Shown here in pieces: positions 12,501 through 23,100 of a stretch of DNA of 64,000 nucleotides. The stretch lies in assembly GCA_944989445.1 (NCBI GenBank), contig CALYLW010000122.1, positions 1,070,001 to 1,134,000 on the forward strand, read 5' to 3'. Both the position numbers and the translations under genes were made by a program. The first letter of the stretch is position 1, and each line of letters begins with the position of its first letter. The notes under the pieces were generated by a model, which saw only the letters and a list, made by a program, of their open reading frames with translations, did not search any database and had not been told where the DNA came from. This stretch comes from Ampullaceana balthica (taxonomy: Eukaryota > Mollusca > Gastropoda > Lymnaeidae).

Positions 12501-15500
12501 GGGCTTTGTTGCTCGTAATGATATAATAGTCTAATCTGTTATCATGGGTTTGCAGGTCCATAGTCAAAGAATCAAGGCGTACGATCAGACGGAACTGAAG
12601 TCGGACGAGAACCCCAAGGATGTGGACATCAAGGAGAAGAATGTCCAGATCCTGTGCCGAGGGGAGAGTTTCGAACTCAAGACAGACGGGGACCCTGAGA
12701 AAGAGCTTGCTGCCAAATGTGTTCGTTACATGCTGCAGGGTAGACTCCCTTTAAAGCCGCCACCCGTCAAGGTACGTTGGTTGATACATCGGCAAGTCAC
12801 CTGGGCTGGGGATCAGGGCTTTGTGTGACCTTGGGTTTGGATCAGGGCTCTGTGTGACCTTGGGTTGGGATCAGGGCTCTGTGTGACCTTGGGTTAGGAT
12901 CAGGGCTCTGTGTGACCTTGGGTTATGATCAGGGCTCTGTGTGACCTTGGGTGAGGATCAGGGCTCTGTGTGACCTTGGGTGAAGATCAGGGCTCTGTGT
13001 GACCTTGGGTTGGGATCAGGGCTCTGTGTGACCTTGGTTGGGGATCAGGGCTCTGTGTGACCTTGGGTTGGGATCAGGGCTCTGTGTGACCTTGGGTTGG
13101 GATCAGGGCTCTGTGTGACCTTGGGCTAGGATCAGGGCTCTGTGTGACCTTGGGTTAGGATCAGGGCTCTGTAAATATTTAGATTTTATGACTTATTGTT
13201 TGAGTGGTTTACATTCCCTTTATTTCACTGTTTCTGGAATTGAGGCCAAACAGAGGGGTTTTTAGTCTAGTCCATGTCATCTGGTTCATTTGGTCCAGTC
13301 CAGGTCATTTGGTCCAGTCCAGGTCATCTGGTCTAGTCTATTCCATCTGGTCTAGTCCAGGTCATGTGGTCCATCTGGTCTAGTCCAGGTCGTGTGGTCC
13401 ATCTGGTCTAGTCTATTCCATCTGGTCTAGTCCAGGTCATGTGGTCCATCTGGTCTAGTCCAGGTCGTGTGGTCCATCTGGTCTAGTCCAGGTCGTGTGG
13501 TCCATCTGGTCTAGTCCAAGTCGTGTGGTCCATCTGGTCTAGTCCAGGTCATGTGGTCCATCTGGTCTAGTCCAGGTCATGTGGTCCATCTGGTCTAGTC
13601 CAGGTCATGTGGTCCTTCTGGTCCAGTCCAGGTTAAAGCTAAAAGCCAATGTGTTTCTTGTCCACAGGTTGACTCTATGATGAGCTCTACTACCACTGTT
13701 ACCTCAGAGGAAAGTGAAACCAGCTCAGATTCCCTGGGAACCAGTTTGTCCAGTTCCATGGTGTCTGACATTGTCAAGTAAGCTCTCACATCCCATCACT
13801 TGTTATTCTTACTTTTGGTAAAAGGTTACGGAAGATGGCATCTAAACTTATACAGTGCGGAAGATTCTTAAATAAATTTTTAAAAAGATAAATCTTTTTT
13901 AAGATGCAATTTGTTTTTTTAGTTTACAAAAGTCAAGTAGTTGTTATTTTTAAGTTTAGTTATAGATGTATATAAAATTTTAAAAAAATTTTTTTTAAAA
14001 AGATTAATTTTTTTAAAAATTAAATAAATAAATCATAAAATATTTTTTAAAAACTTAATGACATCAAGGTAATTTACAAGTGCTCTCTAGTGTCTCAGAT
14101 GACATTTTACATGTTTCACTCACAACTCAGGGCGGTTCCCATCCAGTCGAGCAAGTCATGCGACAGTCTGCTCACCTCCTCCCCGTCCCCCTCTGGGGAG
14201 TCGGCAGACCGCAAGCTGTCGCTGCCCATCAAGGCCATCAACCTGGACACGCCCATGTTCATCCCCGACATCGAGGAGGTCAGGCCGAGCCCCATCGTGT
14301 CGCGCAGGGGCTACCTCAACTTCCTGGAGGACAACACCAACGGCTGGATCAAGAAATGGGTGGTGAGCGGATGAATAGATGGATAATATGGATGAAACTT
14401 AATCCAGTGGTGGTTTTTAGGTGTGGTCCCAAACTTAATATAGATAATAAGTCCACTGAGCTATAGCTGTTAAGACAACCTGGCAACTTCCTCCAATGCA
14501 AGCTGGCATCGACCTTGTGGCCTCCAATATGTATTGATTATTGCAATTCTCTTCTGTCAGGTGCGCCAAAGCAATGCATAGAAAAACTACAGAAAGTTCA
14601 AAATTCAGCTGCCAGACTAGTTCTTAAGGCAAAAATATATGACCATGTTACTCCGCTACTTTACTCACTTCATTGGCTACCTATACAAGCTCGAACTGAT
14701 TACAAACTGGCTGTTCTCTGTCATAACTTCTTTTCTGACTCATCTTCTTCCTATCTTACTGAACTTCTGTTGGTCTACTCACCCAGTCGTCAGCTACGCT
14801 CTTCTGCAGACACACGTATTCTCTGTGTTCCTAAGACACGAACTAAAACTTTTGGTGAAAGTGAAAGGTCATTCTCTTTTTGTGCAGCCAAACAATGGAA
14901 TTCTCTACCATTATACATCCGTAGTGTTCCAACTACCAAGTCCTTCAAGACTGCACTTAAGATGCATCTTTTCAAAATGTATTTACAAAATTAATGAAAC
15001 AACATTTGTTTTTAATGATTAGCGTAGCTTATGTGTAATGTACTGTCCTTTATGTTGTTATTATGGTATGAATGGTTATTTAATTATAATATGTATATTA
15101 TGATCTCCATGTAAAGCGCTGAGAGCCCGGTTCCTTACTGGGATACAGCGCTATATAAATGATCAATTATTATTATTAATTATTATTATTAATAAGGCCA
15201 GCATATTTTTAAAATATTTTTATCAACCAGGTTGTACGCCGTCCATATGTGTACATCTACAACAGCGAGAAGGACCCGGTGGTGCGCGGCATCATCAACC
15301 TGGCCACTGCCAACATTGAATACTCTGAAGACCAGCAGGCCCTGCTCAAGGTCAGCCAGTGTTCATATCAGCCATATATCATGTCAGCCATATATCATGT
15401 CAACCATGTATCATATCAGCCATTGTTCCAAATAAGCTTACGTCCCCTGTATCTAAGGGTCGTAAATAATCTCTCGACATCCGTATGAACATTCAACATC

Positions 15501-18500
15501 CTGCATACCAGCACCCCACGTACCAATAGCATACTTGCAACACCCCACGTACCAACAGCATACTTGCAACACCCTACGTACCAACAGCATACTTGCAACA
15601 CCCCAAGTACCAACAGCATACTTGCAACACCCCACGTACCAACAGCATACTTGCAACACCCCACGTACCAACAGCATACTTGCAACACCCCACATACCAA
15701 CAACATACTTGCAACACCCCACGTACCAACAACATACTTGCAACACCCTACGTACCGAAACCTAGATATCTGTCTGACTTAGTTTTTCTGCCTTAAGTAG
15801 ACTAGCACAAGCACTGATGAGTGTTAAAGTAGACTAGCACAAGCACTGATGAGTGTTAAAGTAGACTAGCACAAGCACTGATGAGTGTTAAAGTAGACTA
15901 GCACAAGCACTGATGAGTGTTTACGTAGACTAGCACAGGCACTGATTAGTGTGTTAAGTAGACTAGCACTAACACCGATGTGTGTTGTTTCTATCTAACA
16001 GACTCAGAATGCGTTCTCCGTGATGACCAAACACAGGTGTTTCCTGCTCCAGACCATTGATGACAAGGATTTCCATGACTGGCTCTATGCCATCAACCCT
16101 CTGTTGGCTGGTCAAATCAGGTAGCTGCATACTTTTTTACACCAATGACAAATATTATGTGTTAAAAATAGGGCTGCGGAAATTAACGATTAATTTCTCG
16201 ATTAATCGTTACAAAATTTTAACGATTAAATAAATTTTTAAATGATTAATCGACCCATCACTTACAAATTATTGGAAGTCAAAAAGTAAAAAAAAATAAT
16301 AATAAAAAATAACGGTTGATAAATAATAACAAATTTCCTGACGATTAAATGCACATTTTGGTTTTTAACTAATGACTGACGGGAATGTTCAAAATGTTGA
16401 TAAAGTTTATTGTGTCCATTGTGAGAAATCGTTTGCCTACCATGGTTCTAACACTTCGCCTACTTATCAAACCCAATGAAAAGAGTATTAAGCTAATGGC
16501 AGTAATGGAGTCTGACAAAGAGACAGAAAATGACGACAGCTCTTCTGATGAATTACTGCGTTACAAAATGGAGTTTAAAGTTCCTGAATCCATTAACCCT
16601 CTACAATGGTGAAAACTTAATGAACACCTATATCCGATAATGTCATTCCTTGCCAAGACCGTTTTGTGCATACCAGTTACCTCAGTTCCATGTGAATGAT
16701 TGTTCAGCTCGGCTGGTTACATTGTTAATTAGACCCACTCATCGCTTGAACCAAATAATGTTAACACACTTCTCTTTTTGCCTAGTTTGTTAAAATATGA
16801 CATATAAAGGAGACATTCCAGTGTTATTTAGATTTTTAACAAGAACGTTTAATAAGTGTCACTTATGAAATCATAAATTTTAATTTTTGGCTTTAATCAA
16901 AATTAATGATTAACTAAATCGTTAGTTTTTCAAAAGTTGACTATTAAATTTAAATTAATCGTTTACATTCCTAGTTAAAAAATAATTTTTGAAAGAAGAA
17001 TTTTCAAGGGAGAAAATAATTTCACTTGAAGGGAGATAAACTATTACAATTTTGACATTTTTAAACTATGAAGGATAACATCAATTGTTAATTATTTGTA
17101 ACTGTTCATTATTAATTTTGACTTATGGCCTTTGACTTTACTTTGAGAGTATCTTTGAACAGTTTCACAAACACACATACATTCAATTGTGCTACAATAC
17201 TGTGAATAGCATAAATAATTAGAACCTTGAAAATTTAATTAACTTTTAACGCGAATTGATGTTTGCTTGGATCCACATCACGCATACGACACCATGTATA
17301 CATTAATGCATATATTCACATGTATATATATAAACAAACACAAATAAAGTGTTGTATGTCCATCAAGCCTAAAAGAGAGGAGCAGCCAGTGGCAATAGAG
17401 TCCGGCAAGCTGTTGCAGCCTGTGCCCCAAAAAATCAAATAAATAAATTACTTGTTTACGGTTACTTAACAACAACATATGTCTTGTATTACGTACTGAA
17501 TGCAGCAACTCAAACTAAAATATTTGTTTTCGAAGCCTTCAAAGTGAATAAATTTGCTCTTTAAAAAAGCATGTGATAAGAATAATTTTTATTTTTAAAA
17601 AAGCGATCTCCCTATAAATTGTCTAATGGCCAGCGCTACTACAAGCTTATATTAAAGTCAAATGGTCAGTTCTATTACAAGCTTATATTAAAGTCAAATG
17701 GTCAGTTCTATTACAAGCTTATATTTAAGTCAAATGGTCAGTTCTATTACAAGCTTATATTAAAGTCAAATGGTCAGTTCTATTACAAGCTTATATTAAA
17801 GTCAAATGGTCAGTTCTATTACAAGCTTATATTTAAGTCAAATGGTCAGTTCTATTACAAGCTTATATTAAAGTCAAATGGTCAGTTCTATTACAAGCTT
17901 ATATTTAAGTCGAATGGTCTGTTCTATTACAAGCTTATATTAAAGTCAATGGTCAGTTCTATTACAAGCTTATATTTAAGTCAAATGGTCAGTTCTATTA
18001 CAAGCTTATATTAAAGTCAAATGGTCAGTTCTATTACAAGCTTATATTTAAGTCAAATGGTCAGTTCTATTACAAGCTTATATTAAAGTCAAATGGTCAG
18101 TTCTATTACAAGCTTATATTAAAGTCAAATGGTCAGTTCTATTACAAGCTTATATTAAAGTCAAATGGTCAGTTCTATTACAAGCTTATATTAAAGTCAA
18201 ATGGTCAGTTCTATTACAAGCTTATATTTAAGTCAAATGGTCAGTTCTATTACAAGCTTATATTAAAGTCAAATGGTCAGTTCTATTACAAGCTTATATT
18301 TAAGTCAAATGGTCAGTTCTATTACAAGCTTATATTAAAGTCAAATGGTCAGTTCTATTACAAGCTTATATTAAAGTCAAATGGTCAGTTCTATTACAAG
18401 CTTATATTAAAGTCAAATGGTCAGTTCTATTACAAGCTTATATTAAAGTCAAATGGTCAGTTCTATTACAAGCTTATATTAAAGTCAAATGGTCAGTTCT

Positions 18501-20199
18501 ATTACAAGCTTATATTAAAGTCAAATGGTCAGTTCTATTACAAGCTTATATTAAAGTCAAATGGTCAGTTCTATTACAAGCTTATATTAAAGTCAAATGG
18601 TCAGTTCTATTACAAGCTTATATTAAAGTCAAATGGTCAGTTCTATTACAAGCTTATATTAAAGTCAAATGGTCAGTTCTATTACAAGCTTATATTAAAG
18701 TCAAATGGTCAGTTCTATTACAAGCTTATATTAAAGTCAAATGGTCAGTTCTATTACAAGCTTATATTAAAGTCAAATGGTCAGTTCTATTACAAGCTTA
18801 TATTAAAGTCAAATGGTCAGTTCTATTACAAGCTTATATTAAAGTCAAATGGTCAGTTCTATTACAAGCTTATATTAAAGTCAAATGGTCAGTTCTATTA
18901 CAAGCTTATATTAAAGTCAAATGGTCAGTTCTATTACAAGCTTATATTAAAGTCAAATGGTCAGTTCTATTACAAGCTTATATTAAAGTCAAATGGTCAG
19001 TTCTATTACAAGCTTATATTAAAGTCAAATGGTCAGTTCTATTACAAGCTTATATTAAAGTCAAATGGTCAGTTCTATTACAAGCTTATATTAAAGTCAA
19101 ATGGTCAGTTCTATTACAAGCTTATATTAAAGTCAAATGGTCAGTTCTATTACAAGCTTATATTAAAGTCAAATGGTCAGTTCTATTACAAGCTTATATT
19201 AAAGTCAAATGGTCAGTTCTATTACAAGCTTATATTAAAGTCAAATGGTCAGTTCTATTACAAGCTTATATTAAAGTCAAATGGTCAGTTCTATTACAAG
19301 CTTATATTAAAGTCAAATGGTCAGTTCTATTACAAGCTTATATTAAAGTCAAATGGTCAGTTCTATTACAAGCTTATATTAAAGTCAAATGGTCAGTTCT
19401 ATTACAAGCTTATATTAAAGTCAAATGGTCAGTTCTATTACAAGCTTATATTAAAGTCAAATGGTCAGTTCTATTACAAGCTTATATTAAAGTCAAATGG
19501 TCAGTTCTATTACAAGCTTATATTAAAGTCAAATGGTCAGTTCTATTACAAGCTTATATTAAAGTCAAATGGTCAGTTCTATTACAAGCTTATATTAAAG
19601 TCAAATGGTCAGTTCTATTACAAGCTTATATTAAAGTCAAATGGTCAGTTCTATTACAAGCTTATATTAAAGTCAAATGGTCAGTTCTATTACAAGCTTT
19701 TATTAAAGTCAAATGGTCAGTTCTATTACAAGCTTATATTAAAGTCAAATGGTCAGTTCTATTACAAGCTTATATTAAAGTCAAATGGTCAGTTCTATTA
19801 CAAGCTTATATTAAAGTCAAATGGTCAATTCTATTACAAGCTTATATTAAAGTCAAATGGTCAGTTCTATTACAAGGTTATATTAAAGTCAAATGGTCAT
19901 TTCTATTACAAGCTTATATTAAAGTCAAATGGTCAGTTCTATTACAAGCTTATATTAAAGTCAAATGGTCAGTTCTATTACAAGCTTATATTAAAGTCAA
20001 ATGGTCAGTTCTATTACAAGCTTATATTAAAGTCAAATGGTCAGTTCTATTACAAGCTTATATTAAAGTCAAATGGTCAGTTCTATTACAAGCTTATATT
20101 AAAGTCAAATGGTCAATTCTACTACAAGCTTATATTAAAGCATCTGACGATTATTTCAGATCCAAACTTTCCCGTAGAAAGCAGCCCATGAAGATCTAA
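584..20199 (+). CDS. KIF1A: Kinesin-3 motor KIF1A/UNC-104, C-terminal part (17 exons, 5' end outside window)
   Basis: Kinesin-3 carries synaptic-vesicle precursors along axonal microtubules. The motor, FHA and coiled-coil exons lie upstream of the window. Exons seen: 584-673, 1555-1620, 2570-2608, 4656-4727, 5526-5677, 6828-6933, 7586-7700, 8219-8304, 10112-10215, 11544-11689, 11829-11936, 12556-12771, 13668-13777, 14131-14362, 15231-15350, 16002-16120 and 20160-20199. All junctions are GT..AG and keep frame, summing to 639 residues plus a stop. Family landmarks appear in order: [25 protein letters not shown] text, [56 protein letters not shown], then the PH domain. The last exon encodes [12 protein letters not shown]. 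The PH domain and the [12 protein letters not shown] block point to KIF1 rather than KIF13 or KIF16. KIF1A versus KIF1B is not decided; invertebrates usually have a single unc-104. Confidence 0.95.
1555..2608 (+). other. KIF1A: Two small symmetrical exons in the kinesin linker (66 and 39 nt)
   Basis: Exon 1555-1620 encodes an acidic/basic stretch ([18 protein letters not shown]...). Exon 2570-2608 follows. Both begin by completing a codon and end two bases into the next one, so either could be skipped without changing frame, as is typical of cassette exons. By phase the 39-nt exon reads [13 protein letters not shown]. The +1 frame, [12 protein letters not shown], also looks protein-like but does not fit the flanking phases. 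Transcript data would decide. Confidence 0.65.
2773..3096. repeat. About 20-bp degenerate tandem repeat (AAAGCTAATGGTTAGGGTAAT-like)
   Basis: About 16 imperfect copies of a unit centred on AAAGCTAATGGTT fill part of a KIF1A intron 165 bp after the donor at 2609. Some copies contain TTAGGG by chance. The spacing is 19-24 bp, so it is not telomeric. Confidence 0.85.
5241..5446. repeat. 61-bp tandem repeat, about 3.4 copies
   Basis: Copies start at 5241, 5302, 5363 and about 5423, containing AACTAATTGAAATATGAAA and AGAGTCATTATATAAC. The array ends about 80 bp before the KIF1A exon at 5526. Confidence 0.9.
5937..6190 (+). mobile_element. hAT-type MITE of the CAGAGGYRT..ACTA family
   Basis: The left end CAGAGGTGTAACTAGGG and the right end, read inverted as CAGAGGCATCACTAAGAGGG, form terminal inverted repeats. 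Flanks ATGGGAAG and ATGGAAG resemble a slightly decayed 8-bp target duplication. Three 25-bp internal copies of GGTGTCACCCAATGCGG are present. A relative lies at 34540-35288. There is no coding capacity. Confidence 0.65.
7035..7535. repeat. 30-bp minisatellite, about 16 copies, in KIF1A intron 6934-7585
   Basis: The unit CTAAGTCATCATATTTCCCAATAGTCACAG varies towards the edges. The array fills most of the intron and ends about 50 bp before the acceptor at 7585. Because 30 is a multiple of three, spurious long ORFs run through it on both strands. Confidence 0.95.
8305..10111. other. KIF1A intron; AT-rich, contains an inverted repeat
   Basis: No coding signal was seen. The AT-rich stretch near 8420-8700 has a GC-richer core that may be an old dispersed repeat. 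An inverted repeat lies at 9033-9132. Confidence 0.6.
9033..9132. repeat. Inverted repeat with about 42-bp arms and a 15-base loop
   Basis: The left arm starts GTTATCAAAACAATAAATTA and ends TTATGGACTAATA. The right arm starts TATTAGTCCATAAATTAAG and ends GGTTTTGATAAC. In the KIF1A transcript this would form a long AU-rich hairpin. It may be a small foldback element. Confidence 0.75.
10238..10480. repeat. G-rich minisatellite just after a KIF1A donor
   Basis: Irregular copies of GCCCAGTGGATCAGAGCTGT separated by runs of 5-9 G start about 20 bp after the donor at 10216. The non-template strand carries many G-runs that could form quadruplexes. Confidence 0.85.
10881..11313. mobile_element. Foldback DNA element with about 75-bp TIRs and a 9-bp target duplication
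   Basis: Left arm text (GTCAAAATGGCC, GACAAAACGGCC repeated) returns inverted at the right end as ACGACAAAATGGCCCCGGAC. GCTCTAGCC occurs immediately outside both ends (10872-10880 and 11314-11322). Long internally repetitive TIRs plus a 9-bp duplication suggest a non-autonomous Mutator-like element. There is no transposase. Confidence 0.75.
11990..12095. repeat. About 36-bp tandem repeat, 2.7 copies
   Basis: The core GCACCAACACACCAAAT..TTGACATTCT repeats just after the KIF1A exon ending at 11936. Confidence 0.8.
12128..12176 (+). pseudogene. Truncated duplicate of the 5' end of KIF1A exon 12556-12771
   Basis: The acceptor and first 12 codons of the next exon are repeated here ([12 protein letters not shown]). 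The copy breaks off after CAGAC and reads into unrelated sequence with stops. Its four differences from the real exon inside the codons (GTG/GTC, AAA/AAG, TAT/TAC, GAC/GAT) are all third-position and synonymous. It has no matching donor, so it is probably a dead duplicate. Confidence 0.75.
12179..12536 (+). mobile_element. Possible Helitron-like insertion between exon duplicates
   Basis: The segment starts TCCTACATAATAAAAGG after an A and ends TAGTCTAA before a T. This fits the Helitron rule of insertion between A and T with TC..CTRR ends. Two palindromes (CCACCGAACGGTGG and CGTCCTTGGACG) lie near the 3' end, although further from it than usual. There is no Rep/helicase coding. Confidence 0.35.
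12809..13170. repeat. 29-bp minisatellite, about 12-13 copies
   Basis: The unit contains GATCAGGGCTCTGTGTGACC followed by TTGGGTTAG. It begins about 38 bp after the KIF1A donor at 12772 and is clean and regular. Confidence 0.95.
13262..13632. repeat. 28-bp minisatellite, about 12 copies
   Basis: The unit contains CTGGTCTAGTCCAGGTCGTG and TGGTCCAT, with shorter variants at the left edge. It ends 36 bp before the next exon at 13668, so this intron is almost entirely two different minisatellites. Confidence 0.95.
14505..15200 (+). mobile_element. 5'-truncated LINE (CR1/L2-like), end of reverse-transcriptase ORF plus 3' tail
   Basis: A 159-codon frame (14515-14994) matches the conserved end of LINE reverse transcriptases: [60 protein letters not shown]. 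After the stop comes a short 3' region with AAAGCGCTGAGAGCC and GCGCTATATAAATGATCAA, then an ATT-rich tail typical of L2/CR1-type elements. It sits in a KIF1A intron in the gene's orientation and lacks its 5' part. Confidence 0.85.
15512..15757. repeat. 29-bp minisatellite, about 8 copies
   Basis: The unit contains ACCCCACGTACCAACAGCAT and ACTTGCAAC. It lies in the KIF1A intron between the PH-domain exons. Overlapping small ORFs on both strands are by-products. Confidence 0.95.
15796..15990. repeat. 32-bp minisatellite, about 6 copies, abutting a splice acceptor
   Basis: The unit contains GTAGACTAGCACAAGCACTG and ATGAGTGTTAAA. The degenerate last copy runs to within about 15 bp of the acceptor at 16001. 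Confidence 0.95.
16169..16973 (+). mobile_element. Internally deleted hAT transposon with an 8-bp target duplication
   Basis: GTTAAAAA flanks both ends (16161-16168 and 16974-16981). Ends TAGGGCTGCGGAAATTAACG and, inverted, TAGGAATGTAAACGATTAAT are imperfect TIRs. Inside, a short frame reads [19 protein letters not shown], a BED zinc-finger start. Further on, broken by stops, come [26 protein letters not shown] and [12 protein letters not shown], the hAT C-terminal dimerisation region. The catalytic middle is missing. Confidence 0.85.
17000..17620. other. KIF1A last intron, AT-rich part without features
   Basis: Nothing beyond AT-rich sequence and short (TA)n runs was recognised between the hAT element and the 36-bp satellite. 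Confidence 0.6.
17626..20140. repeat. 36-bp satellite, about 70 copies, in the last KIF1A intron
   Basis: The unit contains AAATGGTCAGTTCTATTACA and AGCTTATATTAAAGTC. Left-edge copies alternate ATTTAAG and ATTAAAG variants. From about 18,100 copies are nearly identical, with rare changes near 19,700-19,900. One frame is stop-free (12 residues per unit) until a one-base deletion near 17,948. The array stops about 20 bp before the final acceptor at 20159, so the terminal exon depends on splicing across it. Confidence 0.98.
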
Positions 20200-23100
20200 G
20201 TATCCGGTAGGAAAAGATCAACTCTATCTCAACAAGATCACCCCAAGTGTCTGCGGGAGTTGTTTGACAGGCCAGCTTCAGCCGGTCGGGCTCGCTGAAA
20301 AAAATCTGGCTTTGGGATTTATCACGTTTTCACATTTATCAATGCATCAACAGACAACTCAAATCCAGGATTGTGTATTTCAATACGACATTTTGTTATA
20401 GTCTTGCATACAGTAATAAGTTGTTTTTTTCTATTATATTTTGTTTTATACACATATACTTTACATTTCCTAGTTCTTTCAAAACACCTGTGAAGGTGTG
20501 ATTCTGTTACCCTGACTTACAGAGCCATAACCCCATTGTTATAAAACTAACCTGGCCCGGATATCTGGTATAAAACCGTCACAGGTTCTGATTTAGAAAT
20601 CATGGCCAATGATGTTTAATATATGGCCAGACACAAACTTCACTATCAACGTTAACAAAATTTATTTACAAAAAACAAAACAAAAACCAACATGGTTCCT
20701 AAATACAAGATGTGGATCTTTGTAAAGAAAAGTAATATAACAAATTATGACAGATATCATAAATAATGACAGATATCATAAATAATGACAGATATCATAA
20801 ATAATGACTATATAATAAATAAATGAACAGTCAGTCAAGTTTTAGTCCCACGTGCTATCCGCTGATTAACATTCATAAAAAAAAGTTATTAACACAGTTA
20901 TTCCATACAAAATTAAGATATTTTTTTTCTCTCCCTTTGTTTACAGATCACATGTTAAATTTGGCACTCAACAAAACAACCAAACAAATCAAACAAACTA
21001 AATCCATTGTTATATTCCTTGTTATTTTTCTTGTGCAATACAGTCTTGTGTACTTAAATATGCTTTGTGCTCTACCCTCCCCTGATCTGTGTTGTCATGG
21101 AAACATTCATGTTGGGGAAAATAATTTTCAAGGTCATTTCTCTTTTTTTGTTTTTGTTGTAAATTAATTTTTTGTTTAATCTCGATGTACTCTCGACCCC
21201 CCAACCGATCCTCGGTGTGTTGTCTTAAACAAAGGTCAAAGAGGACATGCTGATTCAGTGTCACCTCGACATTCTGTTCCACAGCTCATCATTTCAGCTG
21301 CATTACGTGTTCTGTAGTCATTTCTTAGTGTTTGTGGTTTTTTAAAATATTTTTATTTACACCGTATGACCATCATGTGACCAGCAGGTCTACCTCAAAC
21401 CCAACATTCTTATGTTAGGGTGGTACTCGCGACACAAGGCCAAGAACTACAAAATGTAACATAGCTACTCTCTGTTTGAACCCATGATATTTTCACTTGT
21501 ATGCGTTTCTAATATTTGAAACTTGCACTTTGAAAATTAAAAAAATTTTTTTAGAATTTTTTTTTAGCAGCTGATTAGAAATCCAGCCAACGTGATTTTA
21601 TGGCATTTTGTGACATTACGTCTGCATACGTGTCATGCCCTGAGTTCTGTAATAATGTCTAAATGCTCAGCCAAAATGAAGCTATTCCTTTAATTCCATA
21701 GTGGTGAATCGATTCTAAGTTAACCAACTCAACCACAGTAGTTAGTGCGTGAGGAGGGTTTCTTGATATCCCAGAATGCAACAGGGTTCAAATGAGCCAC
21801 TTCTATGGGAGTAAGCGGTACTTTTTTTTTCTTCTTTTTCTGCCACCATCTCCACTTTTGTTCTAAAACTTTATTATAAACTGTGTTAAATTTTTCAAAC
21901 ACAATTCAAAAGAATAAAAGACAGCTGAAAGTGAGAATTATAAAAAGATTGTGCTGTTGTGGCAGGGCTGTTGTGGCAGTGCTGTTGTGCCAGGGCTGTT
22001 GTGGTTGATTGTTGGTTGGCAGGATTGGCTCAGCAAGGGTATTTACCCACAAACTTGAGGACCCCTCTTTAACTAGACAGTATTAACAACTATAAACTCA
22101 CTTGTGCTGGTCTTCTGTCACTGCACAGCTGTGTGAGTACGCTGTCAGTCCCCAGGTGTGTCGTAAACTGTCACTGTAATTAACTGCATAAATTAATTTA
22201 ACTGCTCACGTAATTTTTCATTTTGTGGTGTGATCTTCAGGTCAAGTTTCACCCCATAGATTTCATTTGTAAGATAGCCTCCCCTTTTTTTTTGTTTCAT
22301 AACAAAATCATCATTGAATTCAACATGTGTTACAATTCTTCAAAGAAAAACCCCATCTAAAACAAAAAGTTTACACCTCCAAAAAATATAAATTCAACCA
22401 AAAAAGTGAATATAATTTTCTTTAAAAACCCCTCTCTGTCCCTATACATTGTCTTGCACTATTTTAAGTGAGTTCAAAATCTCTTCAATCCCACCCCCCT
22501 TTCTGGAATTTTTTTAATGTGTGACAAGGGCAATGTATTTTTATCATCCCCCGGGGAACATACATTCACATCACATCTGTACATAATGTTTATACTCCTA
22601 AATATCTATCAGACATGTCTGTTTCTCTCTCTAACTCACCACATTCTGTGCAGAGGACGTGTTTCTTTGCCTCATGACTCGGTTGACATTATGTTTGCGC
22701 AGTTTATTTAATGGCTAGTCCATCAGGACAGTTTGTTTACAATCACATCACACAGTTTTTGGCTTGTATTTTTGACAAGAGAAACTTCTAGTTTTGAAAT
22801 TAGGTCAGTAGCTGCTTATCTGTTTTACAGACTTATTCATTTTGTTGATATAATACCATCAAAATCTATGTTTGGCTTGATTTTAAAACATGTTGAGGAA
22901 AAACAACTACCAGTTCAGATTGTTAAAATTGCCTCTTTAAATTAAATTCCACAATACCTGACCCTACTAGAGGTGTGTTACCAGCATGGTACAGACACGC
23001 TCACTCCCTGTGTGGTACACAATTACATTCCCCAAAAAGAGACATGGTTTTGAAACTGTCTTAGCAAGATTACGTGCTTTTTTCATATTTTTTTTTAATT

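Larger units (their letters stand above)
14280..16120 (+). other. KIF1A: Exons coding the C-terminal PH domain of the kinesin
   Basis: Three exons (14131-14362, 15231-15350, 16002-16120) encode the lipid-binding PH domain. The fold starts near [14 protein letters not shown], continues through [21 protein letters not shown] and the [11 protein letters not shown] strand, and ends in the C-terminal helix [20 protein letters not shown]. In KIF1A this domain binds phosphoinositides on vesicle precursors. The basic KKW..VRRPY strand pair is kept, so an intact domain is expected. The first of the two introns carries a LINE fragment; the second carries two minisatellites. Confidence 0.9.

Noticed and set aside
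14080..14466. 128-codon ORF overlapping the KIF1A exon
   Set aside because: It is in the wrong frame for the exon; the correct frame gives conserved kinesin PH-domain sequence.
17619..18014. 131-codon [15 protein letters not shown] repeats
   Set aside because: It is the left part of a 36-bp intronic satellite, ended by a one-base deletion; there is no independent coding signal.
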